Below are positions 44,139-55,914 of a stretch of DNA of 64,000 bases, piece after piece. The DNA comes from Perilla frutescens (Eukaryota > Streptophyta > Magnoliopsida > Lamiales > Lamiaceae): positions 23,630,088 through 23,694,087 of the forward strand of contig BRKX01000018.1 in assembly GCA_026008535.1 (NCBI GenBank), in the 5' to 3' direction. Position numbers and translations under genes: made by a program. The notes under the pieces were generated by a model that saw only the letters and a program-made list of their open reading frames with translations, did no database searches and was not told where the DNA came from. Each line of letters opens with the position of its first letter. The first letter of the stretch is position 1.

Positions 44139-44566
44139 TAACCACTTAATTATTATACCTTATTGCCGGATGCCATATACGTATTCGGTAATGTGCTGAT
44201 TGGACCCGTCATGCACTCATGCACATTCATAATAATTGAGCTTGGCGCAGCCACATTTTGTGTCACGTGGTTCCATTTACAGCTGCACAAAAGAAATAGT
44301 TATATATTTAATTTGGCTTAGTTTCCTAAGATATCTATGTAAAATACGATTAAAACAAAAATCCTACCTACATTGGGATGGATCCTCACACGTCAACCAT
44401 TCACGTTTTATTGGATTATTTTAGCCACTGCTGCTCGCTCGAGAAAATTTTATTTTTGGTCCCACATAATATATGTTAGTTTATTTTTTATCCTGATATT
44501 ATTATTTTTTTCAAATTAAGTAAATTTTAATTTTGATTTTGTTTTTTACTATAAAATCGTGGGACC
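44139..44566. other. Intergenic DNA between PIF and CACTA elements
   Basis: No gene seen. A G-box-like CACGTGG occurs at 44264-44270. The sequence left of the CACTA element (GTGGGACCAAA) continues directly into the sequence right of it at 56246, as expected for a simple insertion. Confidence 0.5.
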
Positions 44567-45150
44567 AAACACTACAAGAGAATATAAATCAGGTGATGAA
44601 AATTGTCACGGAATCCTTTTTATCATCACGGGTGATGAAATGAGCGACGGAACGGTGACGAATTAAATTAGCGACGAAAAATCCGTCACTAACTTAACCA
44701 CATATTTTAATTTTATGAATTTTATTTTTTAAACTTAATAATGGAATATCGACATATTTTTCCGTCACTACGTTAAATACGGGAAAATCCGTCGTTAAAT
44801 AATTTTTTTTTTCTTTTTTTTTTATTTTAGCGACTGATTTAGCTACGAAATATTTCAGTAGCTAAAATTAAATTAAATTTTTTTATTTTTTTATTTTTTT
44901 TAATTTTTTTATTATTCAATTACTACTAATTACGCATTTGAAATTAATCTTTTTACTATTTTCATTTATTTTATTCTTTCTATTTTTAATTTTTAATTTT
45001 TTAACTTTTATTTTTCAATTACTACTAATTACGAATTTGAAATTAATATTTTATCTTATATTTTTAGATTTTTTTAATTTTTTAATAGTTTATATTATTT
45101 TTTATTTTTATTTAAATTTTTTTAATTTTTTTATTTTAGCATTTTATAAT

Positions 45151-45594
45151 TGTAGTTGGACGATTTCTACAATTAATAGATTCTTCGAGGCCGAAGAAGG
45201 AAGTTAAAATGAGATTAAACACGTATATGGAGAATCAAGTATATTGCTAGCTTGACTGTTGGAAATTCGAATGCCTTTGCTTCACTCCTTAGCTTCACAT
45301 ATATAGATGGAACTGTTAACCTCTCTTCCTAAAAATAAGGGATTCTCCCTTATTTTCGGGGATAAATACTTATCCCTACCAGGGTTTCGACCGAGTATCG
45401 TCTATCTTTAAACGTCCCCTTTTTGACTTGGTCTCCTAGCTGCGAGCTCTACAACGGCTTGGTCTTTATCTCCTATTTCTCATCAATCCTCTCGACCTCT
45501 GATCATTGGGCCTCGACGCGCATTTATTAGGCTCCAAGACCCTTGAATGAGTGTGGGCCTTGTATATTGGGCTTTGATAAAATAGACCTCTACA
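45151..45594 (-). repeat. 3' LTR of Tat-2 (444 bp)
   Basis: TGTAG...CTACA ends. It lacks a 33-bp stretch that the other LTR has between two TAAT words near 55110-55145, which suggests a deletion by short-repeat recombination after insertion. Confidence 0.93.
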
Positions 45595-46545
45595 ATTAGC
45601 CCCTCATTACTTGATGCTCGAGGACCGAGGATCATGTAATGAATATCCTCGTAACACTAAGGGACGATCGTAATGTATTCCTGATGACTATTAAAGCCTT
45701 GAGCTTGACTTTTATTAATAAATGATCTCGAGATCGAATAAAGGTTTCGTAAGACTCCAGACCTGAGCGAAGGTCCTGGGGAGCTAAAAAGGGTCATGAG
45801 AGCAGACCTCGTTAGACTCCAGACCTGATTAAAGGTCCTGGGGAGCTAAAAAGGGGTCGTGAGAGCAGACCTCGTTAGGCTCCAGACCTGATTAAAGGTC
45901 CTGTGGAGCTAAAAAGGGGTCGTGAGAGCAGACCTTGTTAGGCTCCAGACCTGAATAAAGGTCCTAGGGAGCTAAAAAGGGTCGTGAGAGCAGACCTCAT
46001 TAGGCTGAGGGCGAAATAGTCTTTTAAAACTCCTTTTGTCGACTTTCCAACTCCCTTTCAATCTCAACAGGCCGTATGCGGGATATACGGCTCAGATTAG
46101 CTTTACGGGTTTTAAAATAGAAATTTGCCCAAATTATTCCCTTCTCTCTCTCATTCAAACACGCGAAAATTATAATTTTCCTTGAAGATTTTTCTCGAAT
46201 TCTCTCTAATTGTCGTGCGTTTCCATCTTCCTGACGTTCAAGATTCCTCATTCTAGTACCGGATTCCAAATTTCCAGGTTACTCCTCAATCCCCTCTCCG
46301 TTTTCTTGAGGAATTTCCAAACTAGGGTTTTATTGTTAGTACCTTAAAGAAATAGGATACTTTAGGCTTGGATTTACGTGGATTTTTGCGTGAATAGACT
46401 TGGCGGCGGTTTTGGAATCGTTGCGGTTTTGTTTGATAATTTTTGTTTTCTGTCGACGAAGTTGGGTTAGAAACAGGGGAAAGGTTTTTTGGCGTTTCTA
46501 GGTACTCTTAGCATATTCTTATAGATTTGTGTTCCCATTAGGATC
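45595..46545 (+). promoter_or_regulatory. Upstream region of the Tat-2 antisense gene
   Basis: After the tandem array, a pyrimidine-rich leader (TTCCCTTCTCTCTCTCATTC near 46137) precedes the ATG at 46546. A TTTTAAAATAG box at 46111-46121 is the best TATA candidate. The promoter role is inferred from position and from the same layout in Tat-1. Confidence 0.45.
45753..46002. repeat. 62-63 bp tandem array near the Tat-2 3' LTR (4 copies)
   Basis: Unit starts at 45753, 45815, 45878 and 45941, ending near 46002. Units share CTCCAGACCTGA, AAGGTCCT, GGGAGCTAAAAAGGG and GAGAGCAGACCT. Homologous to the array at 31020-31180 in Tat-1. Confidence 0.93.
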
Positions 46546-48597
46546 ATGAGTATGTCGGGTAGTGATGATTCTGATGAGAGGACCCGAAGCTGGGGCGATG
46601 GAGCTAGGTCAGCCGAGTCAGAGCAATCCTCTGGCTCGGTCTCTGAGTCTACGGGACTTGTTATCCCTTCGTCCTAGCCCACTGTTATCCCTCGTATCGG
46701 AGGGGGATCGGTGGTGAGCCGCCTCAAGGCTTCGAAGGTGGCCACCAAGAAACACATGGGTAAATCGAAGAAGCGAAAAGCCGAAGCCAAGGGCTCTCTT
46801 TCTTCGAACGCAGACTTCAAAGCTGCCGAGGTCGCCCCTCAAGTAGGAGATGACCTAGCTAGGAAAATTACTTCTCCAGAATATTCGGGGTCGAGGGTAG
46901 AGGTCCACGTCCCTAGGCCTTCAGATAGAGCCAGCAGACCTCCTCCCGGTTTCACCGCTTTCTATACCATAATCATCAACGAGGGTATAGGACTTCATCT
47001 TCACCTTTTCTTTACCAAGATCTCGCATTTCTATGGAATAGCCCCTACCCAAATATCACCAATAGGGTGGTATCATATATTGGGCATGTATTACCTCTGG
47101 GAAAACTTAGGATTTCCCGAACCTAGTGTCGGGGAGTGGCACTCCTCATACCGGATTGTGGCTACCCCAAATCAGAAAGGCTTTTATTACTTTACCAAGT
47201 GGGTCGAGGAACGAGCCCCTCTAATAAACACTCTTCCATCTTCGTCGGGGGCCTGGAAGCCAAAATTCGTTTTTGTTCCGGCGGAGACTTCGAGCGATAG
47301 GATCTTGCCATCGTCATTCGCTGAAGCCCATGCGTCCTCGAAGCCTGTCTCCCTTTCTTTCTACTTCTTCTTCTTTTTTGCTACACATATCAGTGTTATC
47401 TAATTTTTACGCTTCGTGTCTCTTCGCAGGCTTCCACAAATGAAAAGACATATCAGGTACGGAGACAGAATGAGTCGAAGCAGCATTTTCCCTCTTTGAA
47501 GAAAACCATCAGTTCGAAGTTGTTCGCCATGGTCGTACTCTTTTCGACATGGGAAAACTGAAGATTCGCCCTTCTGACGATAAGGTTAAAGCCTTAGCCA
47601 CCTCTAAGGTGTTAAGCCCCTCGTCTTCTGGCGTCAAAAGGATCGCTGGGGCCACTCCCTCAGCCTCATCACCTTCGAACAAGCAGAAAGAACAATCCGG
47701 CCTCGAGGCTTCCAATCCTTCGACAGTGCCCCCATCTGTGATTGACGTTGAAGCCTTGGTTCCGAAGAAGGCTTCGAAGGGGTCGAGCAGTCTAAAGGTG
47801 CCTCTGAGCCCTTTCCTTCTGGATGTACAGTCCGCGATCGCAGATGGCTGTTCTCCTTTAGAGTTCGAAAGGGAAGGTTTGGAGGAGCAGACTCGCCTCA
47901 CCTTCCAGATGCCGTCGAAGGTTTATTTCCCTCTTTTTATCTATCTTCTTTTTTTTTCTTTTATGTTTCATACTCTCTGTTCAATTGGATATTTGACTTA
48001 CAGTGGTCTACTATGTTATAGGCCCTCTTCTGCCAATACCAGCTCCGAAGTCGGGTCTCGGGGCATGTTGAGGGCCTCGAGAAGAGGCTGATGGAGCTTT
48101 CTGAGGAGCAAGAGAGGATCACCGAGGAGAGGCGTGACTTCACTGCTGAGAAGTCAGCCCTACTCGTGGAGCGGGACTCGGCTCGTGCGTTGGCCGCCGG
48201 GGCTCAGACGCAACTTGACTGGGCTTTGGATCACCAAGCCCAGCTCGAGATCTCGAAAGCTTCTCTTGAATCAAAGTTAGCTGCCGCTGAGGCACGAATA
48301 GGGGAGCTCGAAGCCCGTCATGCAACTCTGGACTTCTCCTCATTGGTTGATTCCGCCAAGTTCGAACTTTATAAGGAACTCTTTTACCAAGAAGAGGGCT
48401 CTGCTGTGGTCGAGGCCATCAAGGAGAAGATGTCCGATGTCGACCTTTCCTTCCTTGAGGCAGATGACGAGGCGGAGATTGAGGCGGTCAAGGATTCTAC
48501 AGTCGGGGCTGAGGGAAAGAAGAGGGTCAAGACCGGGGAGGATACTGCGAAAACGGTCGCTTCGGAGGTCGAGAAGGGAGTAGATGACCCTTTGTAG
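46546..48597 (+). pseudogene. Tat-2 antisense gene: gypsy-type 'transposase' domain plus coiled coil, 3 exons
   Basis: Runs opposite to gag-pol. Exon 1 starts at ATG 46546 (MSMSGSDDSDERTRSWGDGA) and ends about 47346. It has one in-frame TAG at 46675-46677 (fits CAG to TAG), a basic KHMGKSKKRKAEAKG segment, and a domain with PPPGFTAFYTIIINEG, FFTKISHFYGIAPTQISP and FYYFTKWVEERAP, resembling Pfam 'putative gypsy type transposon' (PF04195; from memory). Exon 2 is about 47430-47920 (NHQFEVVRHGRTLFDMGKLK), with TGA codons at its start and donor AAG|GTTTAT. Exon 3 is 48022-48597 (acceptor TGTTATAG), open for 191 codons, a Glu/Ala/Lys coiled coil. Role unknown; it is better preserved than gag-pol. 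Exon 1/2 phase is unresolved. Confidence 0.78.
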
Positions 48598-49614
48598 GCT
48601 TCTTTATTTTTTTTTTGTAAAAGTTTGAAGGACAAGTTTCAAACATTGACTAACATTTTTGTATATCTCATTTTTTGAATGGAAACTTCGTATGACGTCC
48701 ATATCTGATTGCTTTTGTGACGTTGCGATGGGATTACAAATAGTTTTGGTTTTCTTCTAAAGATTCAACCTGAAATTAAACTAGAAAAGATTAAGTGTGA
48801 GGTGTGAGTCCTGCTTATTCAGGTCTGTCTATACTTTATCTTCCTGACTTCGCTTTAAAAAACAGAAATGGGGAGGACCCCTGGATTTCGGGTTTCTTCG
48901 TTCGCAAAATTGATTTCAAGGCTGACGTTTTATTAACTTTCGTGAATTAGGGATCTCTTCGTTCGTGAGATTGACTTCGAGGTCGGCGCCTTCTTGACTT
49001 TTGCGGGTCAGGAACTGTGTGCTTCGGGTTCTGTTAGTTACTCCGACGCTCAAGTCAGTAAACAAATCCCTTTAAAAAATATTAAGAATTTTGAAAAAAT
49101 AAAGAGCGGATACATTACTCTTCGTTCGTGAGATTGACTTCGAGGTCGGCGGCTTCTTGACTTTTGCAGGTCGGGGACCCTGTGCTTCGGGTTCTGTTAC
49201 TTACTCCGACGCTCAAGTCAGTAAACAAACCCTTTTAAAAAATATTAAGAATTTTGAAAAAATAAAGAGCGGATACATTACTCTTCGTTCGTGAGATTGA
49301 CTTCGAGGTCGGCGGCTTCTTGACCTTTGCGGGTCGGGAACCCTGTGTTTCGAGTTCTGTTAGTTACTCCGACGCTCAAGTCAGTAAACAAACCCTTTTA
49401 AAAAATATTAAGAATTTTGAAAAAATAAAGAGCGGATACATTACTCTTCATTCGTGAGATTGACTTCGAGATCGGCGGCTTCTTGACCTTTGCGGGTCGG
49501 GAACCCTGTGCTTCGGGTTCTGTTAGTTACTCCGACGCTCAAGTCAGTAAACAAACCCTTTTTAAAAAATATTAATAAAAAAAAGGAATGGAAGGTCGAA
49601 GAGTTTAGAAATGA
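48598..49614. other. Tat-2 region between convergent genes
   Basis: Downstream of both the antisense gene and pol. It contains the 163-bp array and no coding frame. A poly-T run follows the antisense stop at 48607-48616. Confidence 0.7.
48925..49575 (-). repeat. 163-bp tandem array of Tat-2 (4 units)
   Basis: The core ACTCCGACGCTCAAGTCAG (complement of the Tat-1 core) is at 49040-49058, 49203-49221, 49366-49384 and 49529-49547, exactly 163 bases apart each time. Units also share AAAAAATATTAAGAATTTTG, GAGCGGATACATTACTCTTC and TGAGATTGACTTCGAG. Confidence 0.96.
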
Positions 49615-50834
49615 TACTGTTTCAAGTGGATGGCGTTCCAGCCGTTGGCTATCGAACATCCTTCTTTAGATCGAAGTTTATAGGCTCCATTCCCTATGAC
49701 TTTCTCGATCTCATAGGGGTCTTCCCAATTCGGGGCTAGTTTTCCTACTCCGACTTCTTTCGTGTTCTAGAATACCTTCCTTAGCACCCAATCTCCTGCC
49801 TTGAACGTTCTTAGTCTAGTGTTCTTATCGAAGTGTCTCTTTATTTTCTGTTGATAGGCAGATATTTTTATCGCGTCCTTGTCTCTGAGTTCGTCTATGG
49901 TGTCGAGGTTGACTTCGAGGTCGGAGTCGTTGGTTCTACCCGACCAATGAGTTCTTGCTGACCCTATTTCTGCTTCTGCCGGGAGGACCGCTTCCAAACC
50001 GTAGGTGAGGGCATAAGAAGTTTCCCCCGTAGCAGTTCGTGTGGTGGTCCGGTAAGACCAAAGGACTCCTGGGAGCTGTTCGACCCATTATCCTTTGTGT
50101 TCGGGGAGTCTCTTCTTCAAGGTATTCAATATTGTTTTGTTGGTAGCTTCGGCCTGACCGTTTGAGGCCAAATGTCTTGGTGTTGAGAAAGAGAGTTTGA
50201 CATTCAAATGGCGACAAAAGTCTTGGAATTTTGAACTTATAAATTGGGAGCTATTGTCGGTGACTATTTCATTAGGGACTCCGAACCTACAAATAACATA
50301 TTTCCATAAAAAATTACATAGCTCGGTATCCCTTATTTGTGCGAAGGCCTCTGCCTCGGCCCATTTGGTGAAGTAATCCGTTACGACCAAAATGAAGCAT
50401 TTCTGATTTGATCCCTTCGGTAGCGGTCCCACGATATCCATTCCCCATTTCATGAACGGCCAAGGTATGGATGCGGTATGCAGGGGTTCTGGTGGAATAT
50501 GATTCGTTTAGGCAAACCTTTGACACCTGTCACATTTTTTAGCATAGTTTTTGGCGTCTTCCCTTATAGTTGGCCAATAAAAGCCGGCTGTCAATGCTCG
50601 GTTAGCCAGGCTTCTGTGTCCTGAATGGTTCCCGTATTCACCATCGTGGAACTCGGCTAGAATATACTTTGCTTGGATCGGGCTTACACATTTCAAGTAT
50701 GGTCCTGAAAATGACTTTCTGTATAAGGATCCGGAAATCATGGTGAATTTTGGAGCTTTTGCTTGTATCCGTCTTGCTTCAATAGGTTCTTCGGGTAGTT
50801 CATTTTCTGTTAGGAATCTGCACAAGGGGGTCAT
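49615..50834 (-). pseudogene. Tat-2 integrase
   Basis: Zinc-binding region 50834-50510 (GEYGNHSGHRSLANRALTAG then CDRCQRF, with His and Cys ligands present). Core 50453-50088 (WGMDIVGPLPKGSNQKC, DYFTKWAEAEAFA, FGVPNEIVTDNSSQF, HLASNGQAEATNK), with all three acidic catalytic positions visible (D, D, E). C-terminal segment to TAA 49617-49615 (KLAPNWEDPYEIEKVIGNG, WNAIHLKQYHF). Stops at about 50507, 50087 and 49766 separate the parts. Confidence 0.92.
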
Positions 50835-50949
50835 CCAGTTTACCTCGATGTCTATTGGGAGGACTTCGGGGTTGTCACCTTTCCATACGGCGGGCCATTT
50901 GGCATATAGGATTTGGATGTTTTTATCCTGGTTCGTTTGTATGGCTGAT

Positions 50950-52620
50950 CCCAGATTAGCTAATGTGTCTGCGTGGTGGTTTTCATCTCTGGTGATGTGT
51001 TGGGCTTCGATTTTTTCGAACTTCGTTGCTGCTTGTTTTGCGACCGTGAGTTACAATACCATCCTTGAATCTTTTGCCTGAAATTCTCCTTCAAACTGAT
51101 TTTTATCAATTGCGAATCGCTCATTACTCGAAGTTTTTTAGCCCCTATGTCGGCTGCCAAATTTAATCCTACTATGAGGGCCTCATATTCAGCCTCGTTG
51201 TTGGTGGTTTTGAATCCACATCGAATAGATCTTTCTGTGATTATTCCTTCTGGATCAGTTAGTACTAAGCCCATTCCACTCCCCTTCGAAGTGCTGGATC
51301 CATCGACTTGGAGGGTCCAGTACTTAGAATCATTATCTTCAAGACTCGTTAATACTCTTCCTTCTGGATCATAGGAGAAGTCTGCAATGAAATCTGATAG
51401 GACTTGTGATTTAATTGATGTTCGTGGAACGAAGTCAATATCGTACTCCCCGAGTTTGATGGCCCATTTTGATAATCTCCCCGCGAGATCTGGTTTTCTT
51501 AATACTGCTCTTAAGGGGAACTCTGTGACCACTTTTATTGAATGGCTTTGAAAGTAGGGTTTTATTTTCCTGGAAGTCATTACAAGTGCTAAGGCCAACT
51601 TTTCAAGCTGTGGGTATCTAGTCTCGACATCTAGCAGCGATCGGCTGGCGTAGTATACGGGGTGTTGTCTCCCCTCATCTTCTCTAACAAGCACTGTACT
51701 GATAGAGTTAGTAGAAACAGATAAATAAACAAGGAGTACCTCTCCGTCGATTGGTTTGGATAGAAGAGGTGGACTTGCGAGATATTCCTTAAGGTCTTCT
51801 AGGGCTTTGGCGCATTCCGGAGTCCATTCGAAGTCTTTATTTTTTCGTAAAGTCTGAAAAAACGCTCGGCTTTTTTCTTAATATTTGGATATGAAGCGGC
51901 TAAGAGTTGCTAACCGACTGGTCAGTTTTTGGACGTCTTTAGGGTTTTTAGGATGTTGGATGTTTCGGACTGCCCTGATCTGGCTGGGGTCGGCTTCAAT
52001 TCCTCCTTTTGTTACTAGGTATCCCAGGAATTTCCCAGAAGTTACTTCAAAAGCGCATTTGGTGGGGTTCAACTTCATGTTGTATCGTCGTAGGACTTCG
52101 AAGGTTCGTCGTAAATACATGACATGGTCTTGAGCCCGTACTGATTTGACTAACATGTCATCGATATATATCTCCATTGTTATCCCGATGAGTTCTTCGA
52201 TTATTCGATTTACCAGCCTTTGGTATGTTGCACCTGCATTTTTTAGTCCAAAAGGCATAAGTTTATAACAGAACATACCTCGATGTGTAATGAATGCTGT
52301 TTTTTCTTGGTGTTTGTGGTGCATTAATATTTGATTGTATCCTGAGAATGCGTCCATGAAGCTCATGAGCTCGTGGCCTACCGTTGCATCGACTAGTGCG
52401 TCTATGTGTGGTAGGGGGAAAGAATCTTTAGGGCATGCCTGATTGAGGTCGGTGAAGTCTATGCATAAGCGGTTCTTTCCGTTCTTCTTTTTTACCACTA
52501 CGACGTTGGCTAACCATTCAGGGTAATGAACCTCGCGGATATGTCCATTCTTTAATAGTTTGTCGACTTCCTCATCCACAATTTTGTTTCTTTCCGGGGT
52601 GAATTTGCATCTTTTTTGCT
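50950..52620 (-). pseudogene. Tat-2 reverse transcriptase, RNase H and second RNase H
   Basis: RT 52579-51878 is open for 233 codons with YPEWLANVVVVKKKN, DLNQACPKDSFPLPHIDALV, FMDAFSGYNQI, FGLKNAGATYQRLVN and an intact catalytic YIDDMLVKS. A TAA at about 51877 follows. RNase H (DFEWTPECAKALEDLKEYL, VLVREDEGRQHPVYYASRSL, DIDFVPRTSIKSQVLSDFIA) leads into the second RNase H (YWTLQVDGSSTSKGSGMGL, TTNNEAEYEALIVGLNLAAD, MSDSQLI), the Tat hallmark. A frame shift near 51085 ends it. Confidence 0.93.
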
Positions 52621-53330
52621 TGATTAGGGTTTTTTCCGGGTCTACCTATAATTTGTGAGTTATAATGGAGGGGTCGATACCTGTCACATCCTCGAACGAC
52701 CATGCAAAGCAGTCGTGATGTTCTTTGAGGAATTCGATCAATTGCTCCCTGATGTTTGAGGTTAATCTGGACTCGATGGATACCTTATGATCTGGATGTT
52801 CAGCATAAATCTGTATTTCGTCGAGGTCTTTAACTTTTGGTTCTTCGTAACTTCAATCTTCAGCGTTTGATGAGGTTGAGCCGACCTCTATTCGGTTAAC
52901 CTCGATGAATACTTTCTGTTTGAATGTAGTGACGTAGCATTCTCTTGACGAGATCTGTTCTCCTCGTACTGATCGGACTCCCCATGGGGTAGGGAACTTC
53001 ATGATTTGGTGATATGTTGAGGGTACTGCTCGAAGTTCATGGATCCAAGGTCGTCCCATAATCACATTGTACGCTGAAGGTGCGTCTATTACCTGAAAAT
53101 TTGTAAGGAGGTTGAGCCCTTCAATGTAAGTGGGAAGCGTGATTTCTCCTAAGGTTGTTTTGTGTTCTCCGCTGAAGCCGATCAATGTTGTAGATCTCTT
53201 CACGATGTCTATTTCTTTCACCTGCATTTCTTTTAAAGTGCTATGGAAGATCACGTTAGAGGAACTCCCATTATCGATGAGAGTTCATTTGATTAGACAG
53301 TTCGATATTAAAAGAGAAATAACTAGTGCA
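52621..53330 (-). pseudogene. Tat-2 protease and RT connection
   Basis: The protease has an intact active-site IDNGSSSN and a flap/dimer region with VIDAPSAYNVIMGRPWIHEL. A TGA just before the active site (near 53285) matches CGA in Tat-1, i.e. a CpG C-to-T change. Further stops lie near 52852 and 52650. Confidence 0.88.
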
Positions 53331-55039
53331 TTGTGGTGTGGGAGTGAGAGTTCAGATACTTCACTACTAGAGAAGCTGAGGGTTGCCTGATCATCAGGTT
53401 TTGCTTCTTTAGGTATGTTCGTTGTATACTTGAGGGACCGGCAATGCCTCTTCGCCGATGACTGGGAGATGCCACTGATCTCCGAACCCCCGGTTATGCA
53501 ATTTAGTGTTCGATCGATTCTCGGGGGTTCGACAGGCTGAGTTCCCGTATGATTGTCTCTTCTATTCTAATTTTCTCTTCCTTTTGAGGTCAGGAGATCG
53601 GCTAGGTGACCTCTTTTGAGAAGCTCGATCACCTCAAGTCTAAACACGATGCAGTTGTCTGTTCTATGCCCATGGTCATTGTGGAAATCGCAAAATTTAT
53701 TCCTGTCTCGCTCATTGTCAGGTGTTCTCATCTTTGGGGGCCATTTAACGTTTTGACCGAGCCCCTTCAACGCATTTATGGCTTCCGAAGGTGTTATGCA
53801 GAGATTATATTCGGGTAGTCTTCTGTGTGGGCGTTTGGGTAACCTTCTATCTCTGAGGTCGAATCTGGGATTACGAGGATATGGATCTGCTCGATACCTC
53901 TTGTTTCTGATGTGAGGCCTGTGTTCCTTACGAGGTTGATCATTCCGGGGTCTAAATTTGAATGAGTTTGCTTCGTCTTCTTCCTATTTGATCTGTGCAC
54001 ATGCTTTGGCGAGGACGTCTTCCATTGTCTTGCACGGATATTTTGTTAATTCTTTGTAAAGATCTGAACTCTTTTTTAAGCCTTTTCTGAAGGCCGATAC
54101 GGCGGTGTCGACATTGCATCCTGGGATCGATACTTTTTCTCGGTTGAATCGTCCTACAAAGCTTCATAAGGTTTCCTCTGGTTTTTGAATTACGGTGTAG
54201 AGATCGTCGGCGTGTTTCTCGATCTTCCGGCTACCAGAGAACTGCTCAACGAACAGGTCGTTGAGTTGAGCGAAGGTGGAGATTGATGAGTTTGGTAGAC
54301 TTGTAAATCATTGGAGTGTTGGTTCGGATAGGCTGCTTCCGAACCCCTTACACATCCCGGCTTCCCTACTTTGTCGCGGGATTGAAGTGGTGAACATCCT
54401 TTGTTTATATTGCGCTATGTGGTCGTCAGGGTCGGCAGTGCCATTGAACAGTTTCATAGATGGGAAGGTAAATTTCGGAGGCATCTCCACAAGGCTGATT
54501 TTCTCTGTAAAGGGTGAATCTGCGAAGCTCGTCGGGGCCGCTTTACGAATGGAGGTGGGAACTCCGGGGATTCGCGTGAGCATTTCCTCTAACTGCTTCA
54601 GTTTGTTCTCGACCTCAATTTCGGGTTGGATTTCGATGTATTCGAACCCTGGAGGGGGTCTAAGATACGGATCGCTGGCATCCTTCTTGTTCTGTTATCC
54701 TTCGCTGGTTCCTGCAACATTTTGGTTAGCAGTTTCGTTAGCAGAATTTAAAAGTATCTGTTCGCGTAGCTGACTGGTTTTTCGAGTTCGAGGGGGTTGT
54801 CGATGAAATCCGTTAGGGAATTGATTTGGAGAACTGAATGTTTCCATCCGAGCTTTGATAACTGAGTTTTCTGTTCGAATGGCCGCGACTTCCACAACGG
54901 TGGAGTCGAGTCGTTGTTGGATCGCTCGCAGCACTTGGGTAATATTTTCGTTTCCTCCTACGGGAGGGGTTATTAATGGCGAATCCCTTCTTTTGTCTTG
55001 AGGATTCAGGGTCGTACTGCTTCAGCCGTCGACTGTCAT
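53331..55039 (-). pseudogene. Tat-2 gag
   Basis: Start ATG 55039-55037 (MTVDG then TGA). The N-terminal part includes QQRLDSTVVEVAAIRTENS. The retrotransposon-gag capsid domain is at about 54500-54060 (LFNGTADPDDHIAQYKQRM, FAQLNDLFVEQFSGSRK, FVGRFNREKVSIPGC). A zinc-knuckle-like NKFCDFHNDHGHRTDNC is at about 53725-53680. Five or more stops interrupt the frame. Gag forms the particle and packages RNA. Confidence 0.9.
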
Positions 55040-55059
55040 CTTAGATATGGTTGGTCAGA

Positions 55060-55080
55060 GCCCCGCGGTGGGCGCTAAAT
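55060..55080 (-). promoter_or_regulatory. Primer-binding site of Tat-2
   Basis: Just inside the 5' LTR the minus strand reads TTAGCGCCCACCGCGGGG, one change from a TGGCGCCC-type primer site used by this group of gypsy elements. Confidence 0.8.
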
Positions 55081-55557
55081 TGTAGTTGGACGATTTCTAC
55101 AATTAATTTTGATATTATGTTCGCGCTTTGGCAACCTAATAGATTCTTCGAGGCCAAAGAAGGAAGTTAAAATGAGATTAAACATGTATATGGAGAATCA
55201 AGTATATTGCTAGCTTGACTGTTGAAAATTCAAATGCCTTTGCTTCACTCCTTAGCTTCACATATATAGATGGAACTGTTAACCTCTCTACCTAAAAATA
55301 GGGGATTCTCCCTTATTTCCGGGGATAAACACTTATCCCTACCAGGGTTTTGACCAAGTCTCGTCTATCTAAAAACGTCTCCTTTTTGACTTGGTCTCCT
55401 AGCTGCGAGCTCTACAACGGCTTGGTCTTTATCTCCTATTTGTCATCAATCCTCTCGACCTATGATCGTTGGGCCTCGACGCGCATTTATTAGGCTCTAA
55501 GACTCTTGAATGAGTGTGGGCCTTATATATTGGGCTTTGATAAAATAGACCTCTACA
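55081..55557 (-). repeat. 5' LTR of Tat-2 (477 bp)
   Basis: Ends TGTAG...CTACA; carries the 33-bp segment (about 55108-55141) absent from the other LTR. Followed by the ATAAT target duplication and the right part of the CACTA element. Confidence 0.93.
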
Positions 55558-55765
55558 ATAATACTATAATATTTTAAAATATAATTATATTAAGTCATTT
55601 ATTTAATACTTTTAATTTTGTTTTTCTATATGTTATAAATAAATAATATCTGAGAAAATTAATTAAAATAATTTAATATTAAATAGTGATTAATTAAAAA
55701 ATAAATAATAGATTGAAAATAATATTTATATTCATTTAATTATTATTATTTTTATATATAATTTA

Positions 55766-55767
<2 letters not shown>

Positions 55768-55826
<59 letters not shown>

Positions 55827-55830
55827 TATT
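55768..55830. repeat. (ATT)n microsatellite in the CACTA element
   Basis: About 20 ATT units with one interruption near the end. Confidence 0.92.
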
Positions 55831-55914
55831 ATACAAATGATATTTTGAAAAGAAGAATATTTACCAAAAGACATGTATTATTAGAAATATATAATATTCT
55901 ATACATTTCATATG

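Larger units (their letters stand above)
45151..55557 (-). mobile_element. Complete Tat-lineage Ty3/gypsy element (Tat-2)
   Basis: LTRs at 45151-45594 and 55081-55557 are flanked by the perfect 5-bp duplication ATAAT (45146-45150, 55558-55562). Reading minus: LTR, primer site, gag, protease, RT, RNase H, second RNase H, integrase, 163-bp tandem array, then an antisense gene, a 62-63 bp tandem array and the 3' LTR. Total length 10,407 bp. By hand count the LTRs differ at about 21 of 444 aligned positions plus one indel, so it is younger than Tat-1. Same family as Tat-1, but with a clearly different LTR. Confidence 0.94.

Noticed and set aside
48925..49575. CRISPR-like regular repeats
   Set aside because: The whole 163-bp unit is repeated with no variable spacers, it lies inside a plant retrotransposon, and there are no cas genes.
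54276..54773. 165-codon + strand open frame
   Set aside because: It lies entirely antisense to Tat-2 gag, which is recognisable in the other strand; codon content looks like a shadow.
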